Below, in pieces: positions 53,406-63,881 of a stretch of 64,000 bases of DNA. The stretch is from the NCBI GenBank assembly GCA_026126205.1, contig JAHCJP010000001.1, positions 186,001-250,000 on the forward strand, written 5' to 3'. The notes below the pieces were generated by a model. The model made no database searches and had not been told where the DNA came from. It was given only the letters and a program-made list of their open reading frames with translations. Every line of letters starts with the position of its first letter. The first letter of the stretch is position 1. Origin of the DNA: Maricaulaceae bacterium (GTDB taxonomy: Bacteria; Pseudomonadota; Alphaproteobacteria; Caulobacterales; Maricaulaceae). Both the position numbers and the translations under genes were made by a program.

Positions 53406-54689
53406 ATGCGGCGCGTCGTCGTCACCGGAATCGGCGTGATCTCACCCCTCGGCTACGGGGCGGAGGTTGCGTGGCGGCGTCTGGTCGCCGGCGAATCCGG
53501 CATCTGCAAGATCGAGCATATCGAGGCGTCCGATCTCGGGAGCCGTATCGCAGGCGTCGTTCCGCGCGTGGACGGCCGCAATGGCGGCCATCCGGGCATG
53601 GAGGGGGTGTTCGACCCCGACACGGTGGCCAGCGAACGCGACCGCCGGCGGTTCGATGACTTCATTCTGTTCGGCATGGCGGCGGCCGACCACGCCATCG
53701 CTGATTCCGGCTGGAAGCCGGAAACCGATGAACAGCGCGCCCGTACGGGGGTGATGATCGGCTCCGGCATCGGCGGACTGCAGACCATATACGACGCTTC
53801 CATAACCTTGCACGAACAGGGCCCGCGCCGGCTGTCGCCCTTCATCATTCCCGGCATGATCATCAACCTGGTCTCAGGCCAGGTGTCGATCCGACACGGG
53901 CTGAAGGGGCCGAACCACGCCGTCGTCACCGCCTGCTCCACCGGGGCGCACGCCATCGGCGACGCCTCGCGGCTGATCAAGTACGGCGACGCCGACGTGA
54001 TGGTGGCCGGCGGGGCGGAGGCGGCGGTTTGCCGTCTTGGCATCGGCTGTTTCGTGTCGGCGCGGGCGATGTCGTCCGCCTTCAATGATGATCCAAAGCG
54101 CGCCTCCCGCCCCTATGACAAGGATCGCGACGGCTTTGTGATGGGCGAAGGCGCCGGCGTTCTGGTGCTGGAGGAATACGAACACGCCAAGGCCCGCGGC
54201 GCAAAAATCTACGCCGAGGTGAAGGGCTATGGCCTGTCCGGCGACGCCTTCCACATCACCGCCCCGGCCGAGGATGGCGATGGCGGCTTCCGCTCCATGC
54301 AGGCGGCGCTGAAGGATGCTGGGCTGTCTCCGGCGGACATTGATTATGTCAACGCCCACGGCACCTCGACGCCAAAGGGTGACGAGATCGAATTGCGCGC
54401 CGTGGAGCGTCTGTTCGGCAGCGCGGCGAAGGATATCGTCATGTCCTCCACCAAGTCGGCCACCGGCCATCTGCTGGGCGCCGCAGGCGCGGTGGAGGCG
54501 ATCTTCTCCATCCTCGCCATCCGCGACGGGGTGTGTCCGCCGACTCTGAACCTCGACAATCCGTCGGTGGAGACGCCGATCAATCTCGCCCCGCATAAGG
54601 CGGTGAAAAAACCCGTGCGCGCGGCGCTGTCCAATTCCTTCGGCTTCGGCGGCACCAACGCCTCGGTGATCTTCACCGCCGTGGAATAG
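53406..54689 (+). CDS. fabF: 3-Oxoacyl-ACP synthase II
   Basis: 427 residues. The nucleophile is in VVTACSTGAHAIGDA (Cys177) and the histidines are in NAHGTSTPKGDEIE and KSATGHLLGAAGA. NSFGFGGTNASVIF closes the thiolase fold. It extends acyl-ACP with malonyl-ACP. The 132 bases to mltG hold no clear feature. Confidence 0.98.
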   Translation: MRRVVVTGIGVISPLGYGAEVAWRRLVAGESGICKIEHIEASDLGSRIAGVVPRVDGRNGGHPGMEGVFDPDTVASERDRRRFDDFILFGMAAADHAIADSGWKPETDEQRARTGVMIGSGIGGLQTIYDASITLHEQGPRRLSPFIIPGMIINLVSGQVSIRHGLKGPNHAVVTACSTGAHAIGDASRLIKYGDADVMVAGGAEAAVCRLGIGCFVSARAMSSAFNDDPKRASRPYDKDRDGFVMGEGAGVLVLEEYEHAKARGAKIYAEVKGYGLSGDAFHITAPAEDGDGGFRSMQAALKDAGLSPADIDYVNAHGTSTPKGDEIELRAVERLFGSAAKDIVMSSTKSATGHLLGAAGAVEAIFSILAIRDGVCPPTLNLDNPSVETPINLAPHKAVKKPVRAALSNSFGFGGTNASVIFTAVE

Positions 54690-54821
54690 GGCTGTCCTCA
54701 ACCCTTATGCTGACTAACCGGACTTACAATGCCATGCCGGGGCTGGGCCGTCTGTGCGGACCGGTTTATGCATGGCCCGCAGCGTATGCGCAGGTAGGCG
54801 GGGAGTTGAGGGAAACGCCGT

Positions 54822-55855
<1,034 letters not shown>

Positions 55856-55859
<4 letters not shown>

Positions 55860-56737
55860 GTGTATTGTCAGGCATGACCGGCTTTTCCCGCGCCGGTGGC
55901 GCGCTGGGCGCATGGAGCTGGGCGTGGGAGCTCAAAAGCGTCAATGGCCGCAATTTCGAGCTGCGCTTTCGCCTGCCGCCGGCGCTGGAAGGGCTTGAGG
56001 TCGCGCTGCGCGATCAGGCTCGGGCGCGCTTTTCGCGTGGTAATGTGCAGGCGGCGTTGATCCTGAAGCGTGATGACAGCCGCGCCCCGGCGCTGATCAA
56101 CGAAACGCGCCTGAAGGCGCTTGCCGAGGCCGCCCGGCCGTTCGTGGATGCGGGTCTGGCCGCGCCGCCGCGCATCGACGGCTTGTTGCTGGTCAAGGGC
56201 GTTCTGGTCACGTCGGACGAACCAGCGGACGAGGAGCTTGAGGCGTTGCATGCCGCTGTGCTGGCGGGGTTTAACGCGGCGCTGAGCTCACTGGATGTCT
56301 CGAGGCGAGAGGAGGGGGCATCGCTCACCGCTTTGCTGAGCGCGTTGCTGGACGAGCTGGAGGCTCTGACGAAGCAGGCCTCCGGCCTCGCCGCCGCGCG
56401 GCCGGAGGCGATCCGCGAGCGGCTGAAGGCGAAGATCGACGATCTGTTGCCGCAGGGGCTGGACCCCGACCGGCTGGCGCAGGAGACGGCGCTGCTTGCC
56501 GTAAAGGCAGATATACGCGAGGAGCTTGAACGTCTGTTAGAACACGTCAAGAGCGCTCGTGTGCTGCTGGCCGGGGGCTCGCCCGCCGGGCGCAAGCTGG
56601 ATTTCCTTTCCCAGGAGTTCAACCGCGAGGCCAACACGCTATGCTCCAAATCCTCCGATTCGGATCTGACCCGTATCGGGCTGGCGATGAAAGCGGCGGT
56701 CGATCAGTTCAGAGAACAGGTCCAGAATGTCGAATAA
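55856..56737 (+). CDS. yicC: YicC-family endoribonuclease
   Basis: 293 residues starting at GTG 55856 (MSVLSGMTGFSRA). The family marks are GMTGFSRA, VNGRNFELRFRLPPALE and the C-terminal GRKLDFLSQEFNREANTLCS with KSSDSDLTRIG. Members are recently recognised RNases linked to stationary phase and small RNA decay. It overlaps mltG by four bases and gmk by 11 bases. Confidence 0.94.
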
Positions 56738-57383
56738 GCTCTTCTCTGGACGCCATTATCCAGGATTGCGTCGGGGCATGATGCTGGTTCTGTCCAGCCC
56801 GTCCGGTGCGGGCAAGACAACCCTGGCCCGTCGGCTGATCTTGCAGAATCCGGATCTGGTGTTGTCGGTGTCGGACACCACGCGCCCGCACCGCCCCAGC
56901 GAGACCGATGGGGTCGATTACAATTTCATCGAAACCAGCGTTTTCAAGACACGGCGCGACCGCGGCGGTTATTATGAATCCGCCGAGGTGTTCGGCCATT
57001 TCTACGGCACGCCGCGCGAACCGGCCGAGGCCGCTGTCGCCGAGGGCCGCGACATGGTTTTCGACATCGATTGGCAAGGCGCGCGCCTGCTGGCCGAGGC
57101 TGCGCCGGAGGACGTGGTGCGGGTGTTCATCCTGCCGCCGTCGATGGCGCTGCTGGAGGACCGGCTGCGCAAGCGCGGCGAGGACAGCCCGGACGTGATC
57201 AAGGACCGCATGGATCGCGCCAAGGCCGAGATATCGCACTGGAATGAATACGACTATGTGATCGTCAACGACGATTTCGCCCGCGCGCTGGAGACGCTGG
57301 AGCTGATCCTGAAGGCCGAGCGCCAGCGCCGCATCCGCCACCCCTGGCTGGATGATTTCGTCAACGGGTTGATGGGACAGTAG
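56727..57383 (+). CDS. gmk: Guanylate kinase
   Basis: 218 residues. The P-loop LSSPSGAGKTTLARRL is near residues 22-37, with SVSDTTRPHRPSETDGVDY and DIDWQGARLL downstream. It phosphorylates GMP to GDP and so links to the guaA product. The ATG at 56727 overlaps yicC. Its last 23 bases overlap the 3' end of the opposing rsmA gene. Confidence 0.97.
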   Translation: MSNKLFSGRHYPGLRRGMMLVLSSPSGAGKTTLARRLILQNPDLVLSVSDTTRPHRPSETDGVDYNFIETSVFKTRRDRGGYYESAEVFGHFYGTPREPAEAAVAEGRDMVFDIDWQGARLLAEAAPEDVVRVFILPPSMALLEDRLRKRGEDSPDVIKDRMDRAKAEISHWNEYDYVIVNDDFARALETLELILKAERQRRIRHPWLDDFVNGLMGQ

Positions 57384-58224
57384 TTTTCGCCGCCCGCCAG
57401 GCGCGGGCGAGGCGGATGAAGCCGGCGGGATCAACGGTTTCGGCGCGCGCCGTGGGCGCGATGCCCGCCTGCTCCAGCAGGGCTTCGGCGCTGGTTCCCG
57501 CCTTTGCGGCAGCGGCTTTCAGGGATGACCGCAGCATCTTGCGCCGCTGGCCGAAGGCGCTTTCCGTCACTGTCTCCAGCGCGGTCATATCACCGTAGCG
57601 TTCATCCCCCTTCAATGGCGTCACCACCACCACTGCGCTGTCAATCCTGGGAGGCGGGGTGAAGGCGCGCGCGGGAATCTTCAGCGCCAGTCGCGCATGC
57701 GCGCGCGCGGCGGTAAAAACGGCGAGCCGGCCATAGGCGGAGGATCCCGGCGCGGCGCAGATGCGTTGCGCCACCTCCTGCTGGAACATCAGCGCCATGA
57801 AATCCCACCATACCGGCTCGGCGCGCAGCCAGCCGGTGTAGAGCGGCGTGCCGACGTTATACGGCAGATTGGCGATCACCGCCTTGCGGCCATCGCCGAG
57901 CAGGGCGGGGGCGTCAGTCTTCAGCGCGTCGCCGCGAATGACGGTCAGCCGTCCCGGATGCGCCGCCGCTATCTCTTCGAGCGCCGGGATAAAGCGCGCG
58001 TCCATCTCAACCGCCGTCACCTTCGCCCCGGCGTCCAGCAGCGCGCGGGTCAGCCCGCCAGGGCCGGGACCGACTTCCAGCACCTTCACCCCGGCCAGGT
58101 CGCCGCCAAGGCGGGCGATCTTCGCTGTCAGGTTCAGGTCGAGCAGGAAATGCTGGCCGAAGCCCTTGTCGGCGGTGAGACCGTGGGCGGCGATCACCTC
58201 GCGCAGCGGCGGCAGGGTGCTCAT
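57361..58224 (-). CDS. rsmA: 16S rRNA dimethyladenosine transferase (KsgA)
   Basis: 287 residues. The N-terminal KGFGQHFLLDLNLTAKIARL, the SAM loop LEVGPGPGGLTRALLDAGA and the catalytic NLPYN in KAVIANLPYNVGTPL are all present. It dimethylates A1518 and A1519 late in 30S assembly. The start overlaps pdxA's stop (ATGA), the order lptD-surA-pdxA-rsmA being widely conserved. Confidence 0.97.
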   Translation of the reverse strand: MSTLPPLREVIAAHGLTADKGFGQHFLLDLNLTAKIARLGGDLAGVKVLEVGPGPGGLTRALLDAGAKVTAVEMDARFIPALEEIAAAHPGRLTVIRGDALKTDAPALLGDGRKAVIANLPYNVGTPLYTGWLRAEPVWWDFMALMFQQEVAQRICAAPGSSAYGRLAVFTAARAHARLALKIPARAFTPPPRIDSAVVVVTPLKGDERYGDMTALETVTESAFGQRRKMLRSSLKAAAAKAGTSAEALLEQAGIAPTARAETVDPAGFIRLARAWRAAKTTVPSTR

Positions 58225-59213
58225 CGCCCGCGTTGCGCCGCGATTTGCGCCGCCATGCGGATGGCGGCGACCAGGCTCTCAGGCCGGGCGGCGCCCTTGC
58301 CGGCGATGTCGAACCCGGTTCCGTGATCCGGTGATGTGCGAACTACCGGCAGACCGAGGGTGACATTCACCCCGCCCCAGAAATCCAGCGTCTTGACCGG
58401 GATCAGCCCCTGGTCGTGATAGAGGCAGATGACGGCGTCATATTTCGCCCGCGCCTCTTCGTGGAACAGCGTGTCGGCGGGCAGGGGGCCGGCGATGACC
58501 ACGCCCTCCGCGCGCAGGGTTTCCGCCGCGGGGGTGACAATCTCCAGCTCCTCGCGGCCCAGCGCGCCGCCTTCGCCGGCATGCGGGTTCAGTCCGGCCA
58601 ACGCCAGTCGCGGCGCGGCGACGCCAAAATCGGTCTTGAGAGCGTGGTGCGTAACGCGCGCGGCGTGGATGATCCGCTGTGCATTCAGGGCGGCGATGGC
58701 CTCCGCCAGCGGCAGGTGGATGGTGACCAGCGCCACGCGCAGCCCGCCTCCGGCCAGCATCATCACTGGCCCGCGCGGACCGGAATGTGGCGCATCCTTC
58801 ACCAGCTCGGCGACGAACTCAGTATGGCCGGGATGCTGGAAGCCCGCGGCGTAGAGCGCGGCTTTCGACACCGGGTTGGTGACGACGGCGCTGGCTGCGC
58901 CGGACAGCGCCAGCACGACGGCGCGTTCGATGGAGGCGATCATCGCTGGCGCGTTGGCGGGGTCGGGCGATCCGGGGCGGGCGGACGACGGCAGTGGAAC
59001 CGGCAGAACCGGCAGACCGCGGGCGAAGGCGCCCGCCGCCTCTTCCGCCGCGGTGATCGGGCTGACCGGGCCGTGCGCAGCGGCCAGCTGCGGATCGCCA
59101 ATCAGAAAGAAACAGGGGCCGGTCTTGCGCAGCTCCGCCCAGGCTTTGGCGGTAATCTCGGGGCCGACTCCCGCAGGGTCGCCAAGTGTGAGCGCGACAG
59201 GCGCGGACGTCAC
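58221..59213 (-). CDS. pdxA: 4-Hydroxythreonine-4-phosphate dehydrogenase
   Basis: 330 residues. LTLGDPAGVGPEITAKAW at the N-terminus, VTNPVSKAALYAAGFQHPGH and the YHDQGLIPVKTLDFWGGVN region with metal-binding His/Asp are typical. It is a pyridoxal-phosphate biosynthesis enzyme. Four-base overlaps link it with surA upstream and rsmA downstream. Confidence 0.96.
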   Translation of the reverse strand: MTSAPVALTLGDPAGVGPEITAKAWAELRKTGPCFFLIGDPQLAAAHGPVSPITAAEEAAGAFARGLPVLPVPLPSSARPGSPDPANAPAMIASIERAVVLALSGAASAVVTNPVSKAALYAAGFQHPGHTEFVAELVKDAPHSGPRGPVMMLAGGGLRVALVTIHLPLAEAIAALNAQRIIHAARVTHHALKTDFGVAAPRLALAGLNPHAGEGGALGREELEIVTPAAETLRAEGVVIAGPLPADTLFHEEARAKYDAVICLYHDQGLIPVKTLDFWGGVNVTLGLPVVRTSPDHGTGFDIAGKGAARPESLVAAIRMAAQIAAQRGR

Positions 59214-60445
59214 CGGATTTCTATCGTGGAGTCGCGGCGCAGGTCGCGCAGCCAGCGGCGCGAAATCTGGGACAGTTGCTGGCTGCGCAACTGGGATTCG
59301 ACTTCCTCGCGTGAGGGCATGCCGGCGCCGCCGATGGCTCGCTCGCAGACCACGAAGGCCTGACGGCCGGCGGCGGTCTGCAGCAGGCCGGTATGCTGGC
59401 CGGCGTCGAGCGGGCTCAACGCCTCGCGGATCGCCGGATGCAGCGCGCTGGCGCTGATCTGGCCGAGATCGGTGACCAGCACCCCCTGCACGCCCTCCAC
59501 GGCGCGTTGTACGCCGTCACAGCCGGTCAACCGCGACAGGTTCCGCTCCAGCAGGCTGATATTGGCCTCGGTGGCGCCGCTGGACAGCAGTGTGATCTGG
59601 GTCAAGCGGTACTGGACCAGCGTCGCGGCGTCGCGGCGTTCGATGACCGCGACGATCATAACTCCACCGGGCACCCGGATCGGGTTCGACAGCGTGCCGG
59701 GCGCCATCTGGCGCATCACCGCCTCGACTTCGGGGCGCAGCTGGCCGCCAAGCACCCAGCCCACCTCGCCGCCGTCCGGCGCGGACGGCGCATCCGAAAA
59801 CTGGGCGGCGACTGTCTGGAACGGGGCGCCCTGTTGAAGCTGGCCCATGATCGTGCGGGCGCGGGCATAGGCTTCCTGTTCCTGGGCGGCGGACGGGATC
59901 TCGATCAGGATCTCCGCCATGTAATACTGCTGTTGCGAGGCGCTGGCGGCGATACGCTCCAGCGCGTGCTCGATCTGCTGGTTGCTGACGCGGATGCGTT
60001 GGCCATAACGGCCGTTGACCATGACTTGCCAGGCGATTTCGGCTTCGAGTTGCCGGCGCAGGGTGGAAATGTCGACACCGGACTGGGCGAGCTCGCTGGC
60101 GACCTGGTCGACAGTGGAGCCGTTGCGTGCGGCGATGTCGGCCAGCGCGTCGTCGACTTCCTCCTGTTCGATGCTGAGCTCGAACTCGGCGGCCTGTTGC
60201 AGCTGCAGACTTTCGTCGATGAGGCTGCGCAACGCCTGCTGGTGGATGCGCTCCAAAGCCTCGGGCGAGGGCTGGATGCCCGTAGAGGCGATAATCAACC
60301 GCATGCGGTTGCGCACGTCGACCGTGGTGATCGGCCGGTCATTGACCAGCGCGGCGATGCCCTCGACGGTCTGGGCTTGCGCAGGGGCCGCGCTGGCGAT
60401 GGCCAGTGCGGATAGCGCGGCGAGAAGTGTCAGGGCGCGTTTCAT
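59210..60445 (-). CDS. surA: Periplasmic chaperone / peptidyl-prolyl isomerase SurA
   Basis: 411 residues with a signal peptide ending APAQAQ. The N-terminal chaperone region IAALVNDRPITTVDVRNRMR, SLIDESLQLQQAAEFELSIE is followed by a parvulin (PPIC) domain including VAAQFSDAPSAPDGGEVGWV. It escorts outer-membrane proteins to the Bam complex. The start at 60445 (MKRALTL) gives the signal peptide. Confidence 0.92.
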   Translation of the reverse strand: MKRALTLLAALSALAIASAAPAQAQTVEGIAALVNDRPITTVDVRNRMRLIIASTGIQPSPEALERIHQQALRSLIDESLQLQQAAEFELSIEQEEVDDALADIAARNGSTVDQVASELAQSGVDISTLRRQLEAEIAWQVMVNGRYGQRIRVSNQQIEHALERIAASASQQQYYMAEILIEIPSAAQEQEAYARARTIMGQLQQGAPFQTVAAQFSDAPSAPDGGEVGWVLGGQLRPEVEAVMRQMAPGTLSNPIRVPGGVMIVAVIERRDAATLVQYRLTQITLLSSGATEANISLLERNLSRLTGCDGVQRAVEGVQGVLVTDLGQISASALHPAIREALSPLDAGQHTGLLQTAAGRQAFVVCERAIGGAGMPSREEVESQLRSQQLSQISRRWLRDLRRDSTIEIR

Positions 60446-60526
60446 GCGTCTTGGAGGTTCCGGCTGTCCAGCTGCGAACATACTCAAAGCCGCCCCCGGT
60501 GCAATGTCCGGGCGCCGCTGGCGTTA

Positions 60527-62695
60527 TCAGTCTTCTCCAAAGCCGCCGATGGTGAAGAGCGTCAGCCGTATCCTGACCGATTCCGACGATGGCAGGGTGG
60601 CGCTGACGATATTCTCGCGCTCATAGAGGATTTCCAGTTGGGTGCACTCATCCCTGTAGATGAAGCCCGCGGTTTCGGTTGTGTTGGCGCGCCTGTCGAG
60701 GTCGCGGCGCACGCGCCAGGTGGCTGACCAGGTGTCCGTCAGCCGCAGGTTCGCCGCGAGCAGAAGCTCCTCGGACGGCGCACGCGCGCTGGCGCTGTCA
60801 AACAAGCCTGTGTAGCGGATGCTGGTCCGCAAGCGATCCCAGCGCAGGGTGGCGCGTGCGTCGAGCCGGTTCAACGAGCCGCTGTCCGGGTCCAGCCGCG
60901 CCTGGGCGCCCGCCGAAAAGCCTTCGAGATTGACGCGGAAGGCGGCGATGATGTCGGAATCGCGTTCGAACATGCCGCTGGCGGGGGAAAATGCCGCGTC
61001 GCCGTCCAGGCGCCGGCTTTGCCCAAGGAAGCCTTCAACCTCGCCGCTACCTCCCCACATCGCCGTCGCGCGGGCGCCATAGGTGATGCGGGCGCCGGAG
61101 TCCCACACGTCGTATCCGGACGAACGGTCGGGGCGGAACAGCGAAGTCTCGTCGAGTTCGACGGCGAGGCTGTCCTCGTTAACGATGCGGCCGGCCAGCG
61201 GATCATGACTGGCCGCCACCAGCTGTACGACAGGCTCCACGATCCAGTCGGCAGTTTCGCCAGGGCGAAAGAAAGGCATGCGCACCGTGACGCCCGCCAG
61301 GCCGACGGCTCGGTCATAGGTTCCGTCGGTCAGACCGGTTCCGGCGTCGTTCTGGTGGTAATAGTCCGCCCGCCCGAGCATGAAGGGTTCAGTGACAACG
61401 CCGCCAGGCGTGATCCACTGCGTCCGCCAGTCCGCCGATGCGCTTGCCCGGAAATAGTCTGCGCCCAGGGTGCGCCTCAGCACGGCGGCCGAGGCGACGG
61501 TGTTCAGACGTCCGAAGGCCGGATCGCCGGCGAATACGCGCCGGAATTCAGCCATGGGTGCGATCACCGGCAGCCGGTCCTGGTTTTCGGCCGGACGCAG
61601 CGTCTGGAACGCGCCGGCCGTGAGATCGGCGTAATAATTGCGGCCGCGTCCCTGGATATAGGCGTGACTGACAAGCCGCCGGTTGTTTTCGGTCAGCATG
61701 TCCGAACGTTCGCTGTCGGTTTCCGATATGCCGTAATGGCGCAGATAGAGATCGTGCGAGGCGCGCTGGACGGTGAAACCCCAGCGCCATTCGGCGTTGA
61801 TGTCGAAACCGCCGCGGGCGAAGACGTGCCAGCGCCAGGCGGGATCGCCGACCAATTCGTTGTCACGATTGAATGTCTGCTCATGGGTGCCGCTGGCCTG
61901 AACGTCCAGCCGGCCGGAGAAGAACCGCTTGCGGTAATGGGTCAGCAGTTGCGGATTGACCTCGGACATCACCCTCGCAGTGACCCGCAGGTCCTGATGG
62001 GGTGAAATCGCCCATAGATAGGGCTGGCCATAGGCGACGCCGAGGCGGTTTGAGATATCCAGATCCGGCGGCAAGAAGCCGGACCGCCGTCCCGCCGAGG
62101 GGTCGGCATGCGCGAAGACCGGGGCGTAAAGCACCGGAACGCCGAGAATTTCCAGCCGCGCATCGCGGTAACGGATCATCTGGTTCTCGATGTCCTGCTC
62201 CACCTCGCGTGCGCGCAGCCGCCAGGTTGGCGAGCGCCGGCCTTCGGCGCACAGATCGCAGGCGGTGTAGTAAGCATCGATCAAACGGATCGAGCCGTCC
62301 CCGTGACGGATAGCGAAAGCCGCCGCCGCCTTGCCGTCATTTTCAAGCAAGCTGCTGAAGCCGATAGCGACGCCTTCCCCGAACCTGTCGTCCAGCTCCA
62401 CCTCGTCGGCGTATTGCGGAAGGGCGCCATCCTGGAACATCGCCACATTGCCGCGCGCGACCACACGCCCTGTTTCCGGCCGGTATTCCAGTTCGTCGGC
62501 GTAGAGGGTGCGGTTCTCGTGGCGGGCGCGAACTTGACCACGGGCGATGTAGACGCCGGTCTCGCGCACTTCGACAAGCGTGTCGGCTTCAATGAAGACG
62601 CGTCCATCACCCGCCGGGGCGGCCGTCTGGGCATAAGCGGCGGCAGGCGCCAGCATCAGCGCGACGCAGGAGGCTGCGCGGGCGATGAGTCTCAT
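60527..62695 (-). CDS. lptD: LPS-assembly outer-membrane protein LptD
   Basis: 722 residues with a signal ending AAAYAQT. The LptA-like N-terminal beta-jellyroll (residues about 30-130) has FIEADTLVEVRETGVYIARG and ADELEYRPETGRVVARGNVA. A YYTACDLCAEGR cysteine pair precedes the large C-terminal beta-barrel with SAGRRSGFLPPDLDISNRLG. It inserts LPS into the outer leaflet. Lies downstream of lptF-lptG and upstream of surA. Confidence 0.95.
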   Translation of the reverse strand: MRLIARAASCVALMLAPAAAYAQTAAPAGDGRVFIEADTLVEVRETGVYIARGQVRARHENRTLYADELEYRPETGRVVARGNVAMFQDGALPQYADEVELDDRFGEGVAIGFSSLLENDGKAAAAFAIRHGDGSIRLIDAYYTACDLCAEGRRSPTWRLRAREVEQDIENQMIRYRDARLEILGVPVLYAPVFAHADPSAGRRSGFLPPDLDISNRLGVAYGQPYLWAISPHQDLRVTARVMSEVNPQLLTHYRKRFFSGRLDVQASGTHEQTFNRDNELVGDPAWRWHVFARGGFDINAEWRWGFTVQRASHDLYLRHYGISETDSERSDMLTENNRRLVSHAYIQGRGRNYYADLTAGAFQTLRPAENQDRLPVIAPMAEFRRVFAGDPAFGRLNTVASAAVLRRTLGADYFRASASADWRTQWITPGGVVTEPFMLGRADYYHQNDAGTGLTDGTYDRAVGLAGVTVRMPFFRPGETADWIVEPVVQLVAASHDPLAGRIVNEDSLAVELDETSLFRPDRSSGYDVWDSGARITYGARATAMWGGSGEVEGFLGQSRRLDGDAAFSPASGMFERDSDIIAAFRVNLEGFSAGAQARLDPDSGSLNRLDARATLRWDRLRTSIRYTGLFDSASARAPSEELLLAANLRLTDTWSATWRVRRDLDRRANTTETAGFIYRDECTQLEILYERENIVSATLPSSESVRIRLTLFTIGGFGED

Positions 62696-62780
62696 CCTGT
62701 CAGACTCCGGGCTGGCGTCGGAACATGGTTATCGGATGGCGTGGCGGGCGTCCACGGCCTTGTCCGCCAAGCATGATGCT

Positions 62781-63881
62781 TCAACCATCTTCAGTCGTGG
62801 CGATATAGACCAGCGCCAGCAGCGCCGTCAGCGCCGGCGCGGACCAGGCCGCCGTCGCCGGATCCAGCGCGCCCGTAGCGCCAAGCGAACGCAGCACTTC
62901 CTGCAGGAAGAACATCAGGAAACCCGCCGCGCCGCCCGCCAGCGCGAAGGCCGCTGCGCCACCCAGCCTGAAAAGCCGAAGCGACGCGGCCGCTGCGATC
63001 AGCGTAGCCGCTATCAGGGTCAGCGGCAGGGCCAGCAGTCCGTGCCAGCGCAACTCGTAGCGGCGGGCGTCGAGGCCGGCGGCGGCGGCTGATTCGATCA
63101 GGCCGGGCAATTCCCAGAACGACACTCCGGCCGGAGAGGCGGACCGCTCGAACAGCGCCTGGCGGGTGATGCCGGTGGGCGCGGAAACCTCGCCAAGCGT
63201 TGAGGGGGGCAGGCCGGGGATCCGCTCCACGGCGTCGGTCAGGATCCAGAACCCGGACGCCAGCTGCGCCGCCGGGGCGTCGATGCGGCCATCGAAATGC
63301 GGCGCGCCGGATTGGCTGCGGGTGAATGTGTAGATCGTCACGCCCTGCAGCAGGCCGGCGTCGGCGTCGGCGGCGCGGGCGTAGATGACGTTGAAGCCGT
63401 CCGGACGAGTCTCGCGCAGCCAAAGCTGTTGCGCCTCGCCCGGTTGCCGCCGGGCGTCGATCAGGCTGTCGCGCCGCTGTTCGAATTGCGTGTTCATGCG
63501 CGCGCCGAACGGATTGAGCAGCGTCGCGCCAAGCACGCCGGCGATCAGGGCGATGACCAGCGACGGGACGATGATTCGCCAGGCCGAGACGCCGGAGGCG
63601 CGCATCACCACCAGCTCGCTGCGGCGGTTGAGCCGGAACAGAGTGCTCAGCACCCCGAACAGGAAAACGAAGGGCAGGGTCTGTTCGATCAGCAGCGGCG
63701 CCTTCAAAAAAGTGAGGCTCAACAGGTCCATGGCTGTCACTTCGGCCCGAACCGCCACGCCGCGCGACTGTTCGACGAAATCGATCAGCACGATCACCGA
63801 ACCGATCACCACGAAAGCGGCGGCCAGCCCGTACAGGCTTTGCACGGCCATATAGCGGCTGAGGATGCCCGGAGCCTTCAT
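62781..63881 (-). CDS. lptG: LPS export permease LptG
   Basis: 366 residues of the LptF/LptG (YjgP/YjgQ) family. Six membrane helices in two sets of three are separated by a periplasmic jellyroll (about 135-260); the coupling motif region RRSELVVMRASGVSAWRI sits before the third helix. Together with LptF and the ATPase LptB it drives LPS across the periplasm. The ATG overlaps the lptF stop. Confidence 0.94.
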   Translation of the reverse strand: MKAPGILSRYMAVQSLYGLAAAFVVIGSVIVLIDFVEQSRGVAVRAEVTAMDLLSLTFLKAPLLIEQTLPFVFLFGVLSTLFRLNRRSELVVMRASGVSAWRIIVPSLVIALIAGVLGATLLNPFGARMNTQFEQRRDSLIDARRQPGEAQQLWLRETRPDGFNVIYARAADADAGLLQGVTIYTFTRSQSGAPHFDGRIDAPAAQLASGFWILTDAVERIPGLPPSTLGEVSAPTGITRQALFERSASPAGVSFWELPGLIESAAAAGLDARRYELRWHGLLALPLTLIAATLIAAAASLRLFRLGGAAAFALAGGAAGFLMFFLQEVLRSLGATGALDPATAAWSAPALTALLALVYIATTEDG

